Translations under genes and position numbers: made by a program | Notes under the pieces: model-generated | The model's database searches: none | Told to the model about the DNA's origin: nothing | Seen by the model: only the letters and a program-made list of their open reading frames with translations | Shown here: one piece after another, positions 56,210-64,000 of the stretch | How positions within the stretch are numbered: the stretch's first letter is position 1 | Layout of the letters: each line of letters opens with the position of its first letter | Assembly: GCA_032209605.1 (NCBI GenBank) | Contig: JASFXZ010000016.1 | Coordinates: forward strand, 13,206,001 to 13,270,000 | Length of the DNA: 64,000 nucleotides | Direction of reading: 5' to 3' | Source of the DNA: Mactromeris polynyma | Taxonomy: Eukaryota > Mollusca > Bivalvia > Venerida > Mactridae

Positions 56210-57890
56210 TAGTATGATAAGTGACCTGGTTTTTAATGGAGGAAGATTTGAGAGTGATTCAAATACGCAAAATGCTTTCGTCACATTTGAGCCTAAGTAA
56301 GGTTGATATTTTCACAGAAAATAAAACCCTAATATCAAGTTGCATTGTTTCAGGCCACTGCACCAGTGCTGTTTTCTATTGTGAAGCTGTTTTTATGACA
56401 GATCTAATAGACGATACTATAGGAGCCTGTTATATACATGTATTGTAATGGTTCTGTTTATATATACAATTTTATCCATGTGGATATTTTATTTGATTTA
56501 ATCAATTATGTTAAGAGGTTATTAAACTTAAAATTAAAATAACTGCTTTTTGTTTTTTTTATTTGGATTCAAAACTACAACAGTATGAATGAATTGGATT
56601 CATGAATCAAGAAGTTTACAAATCAGAAATGTTTCCGCAAGGCCACTCCTTTTTTATTTATTGGATTACAAAATCTTTTTTTTAAAAATGTCCAATGGGT
56701 GGTCGAAAAAAAAACACAAAAAAACACAACATTTAAAATACAGCCACTTAATTATACTGTATAATTAACAAACATGCAACGGAGAAACCAGTCATGGTGA
56801 ATGACTTCCAAGACTTGTCAGGCATTTCTTGTCAGACCGAATGCAAACTCGTCAGACCGAAAACATGTTAAAAATTGCATTCTTCGTTTTGTGAGATAAA
56901 GTAAAAATACAGTATACTATTACATTCAGCATACATGCATTCATGCATAAAATGTGACTTGTTAAGCAAAGGGGCCTGTAAGAATATCAATACCATTTTT
57001 ATTCAGTTCTGTACCATTTCACATTTTCTACATAATTATAAATAACCTATTGTAAATTCAAGGGGAGTAACACGCAAAATTGCGAATAATTAGCTATTGA
57101 CTGTGACAATTTGTGAGATCAACAAGTATTAGGAATGTTATATGATTCACACGGATGCTGAATAATACGTGTGTCCTAACCTGTTCGTTGACCTAATTTA
57201 GGTCACAGAAAATTCCTACTTTCGTTTTGATATCTAAAAATAGACTACTTTCGGTTTAGAAAATCGTCGATATCAAACTAATAGAAAGTCTTTTCATGAA
57301 ATGAGATGCAATTCTGGTGGTTTGAAACTACCGTGTAACTATCGGAGGCGGGAAGAAACAATAGGTCATCCCGCTTTTATGCCACGATACGTCAGTATCG
57401 CTATTTAAGCACAGCTACGACCGAATCAGAGTTTTAATATAAGAAGTAATTATACATTAATGAGCTGTTGAAGATGCAATGTGTCACCATGATACTAGTT
57501 TATCACACATTTAATTAGAAAACTACAAGATATATACGATGCATAGACGTGTTCTGTTCATACCCGCGCAATTTTCGTCTGCAACTTCATTAAGTATAGT
57601 CAGGTTTATTTCCGACATTCTGTTTTATGAAACATTTGGTCTACAGCATTGTTTTTGCAAGTCTAAACTAAAGATTAATGTCAACTTAGATCTCATGAGA
57701 AGTTGTCACGAGAGTGAGAGAACTCGCTGATGTTTGAACTTCGAATATCTTGTGACCTCAATGGTATCACTTCAGATGCTCTGGAGTTGGATAAGTGAAC
57801 GAGTACATTTTTGAATAGCTCTAGATGTCTCACAAATTTAAACACGTATGTCTGCGTCTACCTGAGCCAAAGTGTGTCAACCTGGTACAC
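56210..57890. other. Intergenic sequence with a possible TATA-like site
   Basis: No coding sequence is supported. CTATTTAAGCACAGC at about 57402 could be a core-promoter element, but no convincing exon follows. Confidence 0.3.
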
Positions 57891-59420
57891 CTATTAGAGC
57901 CTGTGTAAAGTAGCGTTACATGTGTCATTGTACACGTACCAGTGTCACCCTTCCTCAACCGATGGTAAACCTGTGAGACCCTGTGTAAAGTAGCGTTACA
58001 TGTGTCATTGTACACGTACCAGTGTCATCCTTCCTCAACCAATGGTAAACCAGTGAGGCCCTGTGTAAAGCAGCGTTACATGTGTCATTGTACACGTACC
58101 AGTGTCATCCTTCCTCAACCAATGGTAAACCTGTGAGGCCCTGTGTAAAGCAGCGTTACATGTGTCATTGTACACGTACCAGTGTCATCCTTCCTCAACC
58201 AATGGTAAACCTGTGAGACCCTGTGTAAAGTAGCGTTACATGTGTCATTGTACACGTACCAGTGTCACCCTTCCTCAACCAATGGTAAACCTGTGAGACC
58301 TTGTGTAAAGCAGAGTTACATGTTTCATTGTACACGTACCCGTGTCATTCTTCCTCAACCAATGGTAAACCAGTGAGACCCTGTGTAAAGCAGCGTTACA
58401 TGTGTCATTGTACACGTACCAGTGTCATCATTCCTCAACCGATGGTAAACCTGCGAGAACCTGTGTAAAGCAGCGTTACATGTGTCATTGTACACGTACC
58501 AGTGTCACCCTTCCTCAACCAATGGTAAACCTGTGAGGCCCTGTGTAAAGCAGCGTTACATGTGTCATTGTACACGTACCAGTGTCACCCTTCCTCAACC
58601 AATGGTAAACCTGTGAGACCCTGTGTAAAGCAGCGTTACGTGTGTCATTGTACACGTACCAGTGTCATCCTTCCCGAACCAATGGTAAACCTGTGAGAAC
58701 CTGTGTAAAGCAGCGTTACATGTGTCATTGTACACGTACCAGTGTCATCCTTCCCCAACCGATGGTAAACCTGTGAGACACTGTGTAAAGCAGCGTTACA
58801 TGTGTCATTGTACACGTACCAGTGTCATCCTTCCCCAACCGATGGTAAACCTGTGAGACCCTGTGTAAAGCAGCGTTACATGTGTCATTGTACACGTACC
58901 AGTGTCACCCTTCCTCAACCGATGGTAAACCTGTGAGACCCTGTGTAAAGCAGCATTACATGTGTCATTGTAAACGTACCAGTGTCATCCTTCCTCAACC
59001 GATGGTAAACCTGTGAGGCCCTGTGTAAAGCAGCGTTACATGTGTCATTGTACACGTACCAGTGTCATCCTTCCTCAACCAATGGTAAACCTGTGAGACC
59101 CTGTGTAAAGCAGCATTACATGTGTCATTGTACACGTACCAGTGTCACCCTTCCTCAACCAATGGTAAACCTGTGAGACCCTGTGTAAAGCAGCGTTACA
59201 TGTGTCATTGTACATGTACCAGTGTCATCCTGCCTCAACCGATGGTAAACCAGTGAGACCCTGTGTAAAGCAGCGTTACATGTGTCATTGTACACGTACC
59301 AGTGTCATCCTGCCTCAACCTATGGTAAACCTGTGAGACCCCTGTGTAAAGCAGCGTTACATGTGTCATTGTACACGTACGTACCAGTGTCATCCTTCCT
59401 CAACCGACGGTAAACCTGTG
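57885..59420. repeat. 80-bp satellite, 19 copies
   Basis: Unit CTGTGTAAAGCAGCGTTACA + TGTGTCATTGTACACGTACC + AGTGTCATCCTTCCTCAACC + AATGGTAAACCTGTGAGACC. The period is exactly 80 from 57901 to 59340, then broken by a 1-bp insertion and an ACGT duplication in the last copy. Confidence 0.97.
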
Positions 59421-59456
59421 TTCATCCACATAAACCTGCCAGCTGCAGTTTAGTCA

Positions 59457-59908
59457 TTTAGGCCACGTAAAATTGGAGTTTTGTTAAACGTCAACCTCAG
59501 ATCACGAAACCTAGCTACCTATTAAAAAACCACCACAAACTCATAACGAAAAAACAATTATCCTCAGATAATAAGCGATGTATAATTTTAGATATTTTAA
59601 TGGAAGAAACATCATAAAAACAAAACAAAATGGTTTGTTTCAAAACTAAATATATTCATGAATAAATCTAAATTTAACACTGACTAGTTTTCACTAGGGA
59701 TGTCAACGAATAGCAATTAGGTATTCGAATATTCGTTCAGCCTTTCGAACGAATATTCGATCGTCACAACTTAGACAATTTTTAAAACAAATCACACAAA
59801 TTAACGTTAAAAAAGCTTACAAAAAAATGCTGTTTTTTGGCTCGAGGAGCGCAAAACCTAGGCGCACACGGACACTTAACAAAATTCCAATTTGGCATGG
59901 CCTTGTAT
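59457..59908. mobile_element. TTAGGCCATGCCAAATTGG element, reversed copy with a hAT-like insertion
   Basis: Starts TAGGCCACGTAAAATTGGAG and ends AACAAAATTCCAATTTGGCA. The interior is the reverse of 22527-22948 except for about 120 bp from 59699 starting TAGGGATGTCAACGAATAGC. Confidence 0.8.
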
Positions 59909-60399
59909 TCAGTTGTTGTCCACATACATGTTAACGTTACCATAGAAACAACACTGTTACCAAGAGAAATATGGCCCTCATGCAATCAAGTTATCTATGA
60001 TTATTGCAATGCTTTTAATGGATTTTAGAGTTTCACTAGATTGTTATAAGAGTTATAAAACTTTGAAACAGATACATTCATATCCGTCTTGAACAAGCCT
60101 TGTGTTTTATCGCGAGAAATTCTAGAAAATTAATACTTTAAGTGTCTTTCTAGAATTTCTATTTCATTTATACAAGTTATTATGCTAAAACCTCGAAGTT
60201 ATTGAGATCCCAACGGCTACAAACTGACAAAATACACGTAAATTTCTGTTTCTGGTAATTTTTAATGAATCAACGATATTATTACAATTGCAGTATAACC
60301 TTTCATAAGTTATTAAGAACACCCTTGATACTTTGGAAGCCCGTTACAACAGTTATAGTACAAAGCAAGATATGTGTTTCCGATGCAGAGCAATGAGGT

Positions 60400-61370
60400 G
60401 TTATGAGGTGCGAAGTGTTGCGATGAGCGGTGCGGTAAGATGCGGAACGTTGAGGTGTGGAGCGTTGCTGTTAGGTGCGGTGCGAAGTGTGATGTGATGA
60501 GCGGTGCGGTAAGATGCGGAACGTTGAGGTGTGGAGCATTGCTGTGAGGTGCGGTGCGAAGTGTGCTGCGATGAGCGGTGCGGTAAGATGCTGAACGTTG
60601 AGGTGTGGAGCATTGCTGTGAGGTGCGGTGCGAAGTGTGCTGCGATGAGCGGTGCGGTAAGATGCGGAACGTTGAGGTGTGGAGCGTTGCTGTGAGGTGC
60701 GGTGCGAAGTGTGCTGCGGTGAGCGGTGCGGTAAGATGCTGAACGTTGAGCTGTGGAGCGTTGCTGTTATGTGCGGTGCGAACCGTGCTGTGATGAGCGG
60801 AACGTTGAGGTGTGGAGCGGTGCTATGAGGTGCGGTGCGAAGCGTGATGTGATGAGCGGAACGTTGAGGTGTGGAGCGGTGCTATGAGGTGCGATGTGTA
60901 GCGTGCTGTGATGAGCGGAACGTTGAGGTGTGGCGCGTTGCTATGAGGTGCGGTGCGTAGCGTGCTGTGATGAGCGGAACGTTGAGGTGTGGCGCGTTGC
61001 TTTAGGTGCGGTGCGTAGCGTGCTGTGATGACCGGAACGTTGAGGTGTGGCGCGTTGCTATGATGTGCGATGCGTAGCGTGCTGTAATGAGCGGAACGTT
61101 GATGTGTGGAGCGGTGCTGTGAGATGCGGTGCGTAGCGTGGTGTGAGGTGCGGAACGTTGCTCATGTGTAGAGCGTTACTATGACATGCCGTGAGTAGCG
61201 TGGTGTGAGACGCGGAACGTTGCTGAGGTGTGGAGCGTTGCTATGAGGTGCAGTGCGTAGCGTGCTTTGATGAGCTGAACGTAGAGGTATGGAGCGTTGC
61301 TATGAGGTGCGTTGCGAAGCGTGCTGTGAAGTGTGGTGCAGTGAGGTGCGGAACGGTGAAGTGTCGAGCT
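60400..61370. repeat. G-rich, CpG-rich tandem array with 74-bp and 59-bp units
   Basis: Units begin GATGAGCGGTGCGGTAAGAT at 60422, 60496, 60570, 60644 and 60718 (74 bp). From 60792 they begin GATGAGCGGAACGTTGAGG and recur at 60851, 60910 and 60969 (59 bp), then degrade. Confidence 0.93.
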
Positions 61371-61514
61371 GTTCTGTAGATGTGATGTTACGTAATATAA
61401 CGGAGCTTTTTAAGTGACTTGGCTTCAACTTAATCTTTTTGCCTTTTGTTATAACGTAATACGTACACGTAACACGTTTTGAAATAATCGACGTCTTCTG
61501 CTTAAAGTAATACA

Positions 61515-61835
61515 TTTATCATGCTCACGTTTTGTTCATTTGTTTACCGAAACAAACATGAAAAATATATTTCCTGTAGTTAAAACATCAATAAACAGGC
61601 GTTAACAAAGAATGAACTCATAATATATTGATCCGTATTTTTTTTAATCAAGTTTTTTAACAATGAGGTTATTTTACAAGTTTTGTCTGTTAGTAAAAAA
61701 AATTTTTTTTTATTTCAATCGGTTATTCATTGCAATGGCTCTTATTAGAGATATTTAAGCCAATGTAACAACAATACTGAATGAAGCCAATTCAAACAGT
61801 TTATATTCAGATGAGCCAGATACATCTTTAAAATG
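61515..61835. mobile_element. CTGGCTCATCTGAA element, reversed copy
   Basis: Begins TTATCATGCTCACGTTTTGT and ends TTCAGATGAGCCAGATACAT; the complement of the 54.85-kb copy. Confidence 0.72.
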
Positions 61836-61839
61836 TCGA

Positions 61840-63800
61840 AATTTATTTGGTACAATGTACCCCCTGTACTCTTAGATCGTTTAATTTTTTTTTTGCAATG
61901 CTGACATTAATGTCTTATCAGGAATGATAGACAATATATTTTGTTTTCTTCATGATAAATACATTTATTTTAGTGCCGCATAAATCATGAGAATATTAGA
62001 ATTTATTCAGTCCTAAATTTAAGTTAAAAATATATCATTTGTGATTTGTGCTTGTATATTTAATTATCACACGTTTATCAAAAGCACAGTTGTAGTTTTT
62101 GAATCGAAATGCGTAGTTAACATTCTAAGACGATCAAATAAAACATAATTATGACATTGTAACTAAATTTTCAAGTGAAAATAAATGCGTTTCTGGTGTT
62201 TTATGACAGACAATGTCTAAAGTACTGCAATCCCTGTCGTATACAGTTGCGTGAAAAATAAACTGTTGAATATTAATGTGTCTACCGTATTCCCATACGC
62301 TGAATGTATATCTAACTCGCTGTCTCACTGTCTAAGACTTAGATTCGAAATAAAATGGTAATATTACAAGGAATTTTAGAGTTACGGTGTGTGTGGACGC
62401 TTGGCACGGTAGTCTTGGAGAAAAAGACGCTTGATTTACCTTCAGTGTATCTTTTACAATCGGATCATCTTGGCTATTTTGATAAAAAATAGACCTCGGA
62501 AGTCACGTGGGGAGAGAATGGAGAGAGAGGGTGGGGAGACGGGTGAGTGGGAGGGAGAGAGAGAGGGGGGAGGGGGCTATATATTTAATGATCATCATAT
62601 TTCTACATTATACCTTTAAAGAGAGGGACTTAATATTTAATGACCATTAATTCCTATATAAAACCTATAAAACAGAGGGATATACAGAGATCCAAAATGG
62701 TTGCCGACGTGATGATGTATGTATTCTCTTATAATGACAGGTATCTTTTATATATTAGCAACACGAGGCAGACATTTAACGTTAATATAATGTTTGATTG
62801 TAATTCCCTGATCAGAAGTCATATATCGAATAAATGGCATCACGTACCGAGATTTTAGGTACAATGTATATTAATACCCGTACTCTCGATTTGTATTCCG
62901 AACTACATACGGAAATTGCCGAGATGTTCCGATTGGTATATTTACTCAAACCTATGTAAATGACTCCGCACTACTTTTTCTTTATTTTTGTCAATTGCAT
63001 TAACACGTTGTTCTGGTCAGTAATGAAGTTACTTTATAATGTCAAAGGATACAAACACGTAATATTATAAGATTGTCTACAATTATGAGTTTGAAATAAC
63101 GATGATTAATACCGATAGAAAATTGTCCTGAAAAAATAGTTCCTACGTTTTTTTTGTAATAAACAAAGGATATGGTTTTAAATTAAGATTTATGTCACTT
63201 TTTCCAGACAGACAATTTTTCCATAATCAAGAGATTGAAGAGCATCTCAAAAACTTCAAGCTTCGTCTAGATTTTTTGACGTTCAGGCCATCGCAGACGT
63301 TAAATGAGAGCAACGAACGACAACTCTGCACGGAGATTGATGTAACACATTGGTTATGTCCCTTGCAACATTCAACGCTGTGGTTTAGTGTAGTCCAGCC
63401 ACGGACGTCACATCTCTATACTGTCGCACGCGTGTAAAAGTCGGAGTACAGAGACACGTATGCGGGGTTAGGTTTAGTGTAACCTTAGTAATGCGTTTTT
63501 TCCAAATCTGAAAAAATAATACGGAAAGTAAAAAGTAGACATACACTGAACACAATTTTCTAAACGTCCATGTAATAAAATACAAAAACTTATATGCCGA
63601 CTTAAAATTTGGCATTCTAGTATTATACAGTGTGCTCGATCGACTTTCACAAAGAAAATACCTATTTATCGTCATGGTTGACTACACGTGACGGTGAGTA
63701 CGATTTTCAACTTTTCGCACGAGGATCACGTGCACTGTGTAGTAAGCGGTGAATTTCATTTTAATGCAATTCACGTTGTATGTCCAACATGAAAAACAGA
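61840..63800. other. Intergenic sequence, purine-rich tract at 62508-62577
   Basis: No gene recognised. The purine-rich stretch contains GGGAGGGAGAGAGAGAGG and GGGGGGAGGGGG. A loose duplication containing TTAATATTTAATGA follows. Confidence 0.45.
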
Positions 63801-63804
63801 AAAT

Positions 63805-63876
63805 ATGGCGAGAATGGCCATTGAAGAACGCACCAGGGTTGTCGGTATAATTGATGCTGATACTCCGATTCGACAG
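63805..63876 (+). CDS. Possible first exon or decayed transposase N-terminus
   Basis: ATG opens 24 codons reading MARMAIEERTRVVGIIDADT then PIRQ, followed by GTATGA. If GT is a donor this is a first exon ending in phase 0; if not, the frame stops one codon later. The pattern EERxRVVGxxxAxxxxRQV resembles the first helix of the helix-turn-helix of Tc1/mariner-like transposases. A remnant transposase or a host gene derived from one are both possible. The window ends about 120 bp later, so this cannot be settled. Confidence 0.35.
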
Positions 63877-64000
63877 GTATGACTTACTTTATAAATTAAT
63901 TAATCAATTCTAATAGAATTTTATTCATATTTCTGGTTGCCCGTCTGTTCAATAGGCGCAAATGTGTACATTTGTTTCTGTTCTTATATTTTGACGAATT

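Noticed and set aside
57885..59420. CRISPR-like regular repeats
   Set aside because: The whole 80-bp unit is repeated with no unique spacers, and the genome is animal.

Overview
The window looks like nuclear DNA of an animal, most likely a bivalve mollusc. Coding sequence is split into short exons with GT-AG introns, the DNA is AT-rich, and it carries many short non-autonomous transposons, tRNA-derived SINEs and minisatellites. A RING-less TRIM protein with B-boxes and an NHL-type propeller, a class expanded in bivalves, points the same way. The species cannot be named from the sequence alone. No bacterial operon, phage or CRISPR structure is present.

Three protein-coding genes can be supported, all on the + strand. 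(1) 2612-17271: a type I TGF-beta/activin receptor serine/threonine kinase of the ALK4/5/7 (Drosophila Baboon) class. Ten exons are in the window; the signal-peptide exon is missing and probably lies upstream. Two of the ten, 4715-4866 and 5623-5774, are both exactly 152 nt, share splice phases, and encode alternative versions of the second half of the ligand-binding domain. They must be used one at a time to keep the reading frame. (2) 32914-35443: a two-exon TRIM-like protein of 587 residues (two B-boxes, coiled coil, C-terminal beta-propeller). (3) 41878-52716: the mitochondrial protein LETMD1, reconstructed in nine exons (346 residues), including a small first exon that encodes a presequence. 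A fragment at the right edge (63805-63876) may be a first exon or the remains of a Tc1-like transposase.

The rest is introns and intergenic DNA dominated by repeats: at least ten families of inverted-repeat elements (hAT-like, Tc1/mariner-like, pogo-like and unclassified), several SINE families, and minisatellites with units of 21, 31, 34, 35, 36, 37, 49, 74/59 and 80 bp. The largest arrays are an 80-bp satellite of 19 copies at 57.9-59.4 kb and a G-rich, CpG-rich array at 60.4-61.4 kb. Several insertions are nested, and one SINE ends within about ten bases of a LETMD1 splice acceptor.

The most notable system is the receptor's pair of alternative ectodomain exons. It parallels the Baboon isoforms of insects, where one kinase is given different ligand-binding faces by exon choice. 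All exon coordinates come from reading splice sites, phase and protein similarity by eye; no alignment or transcript data were available.
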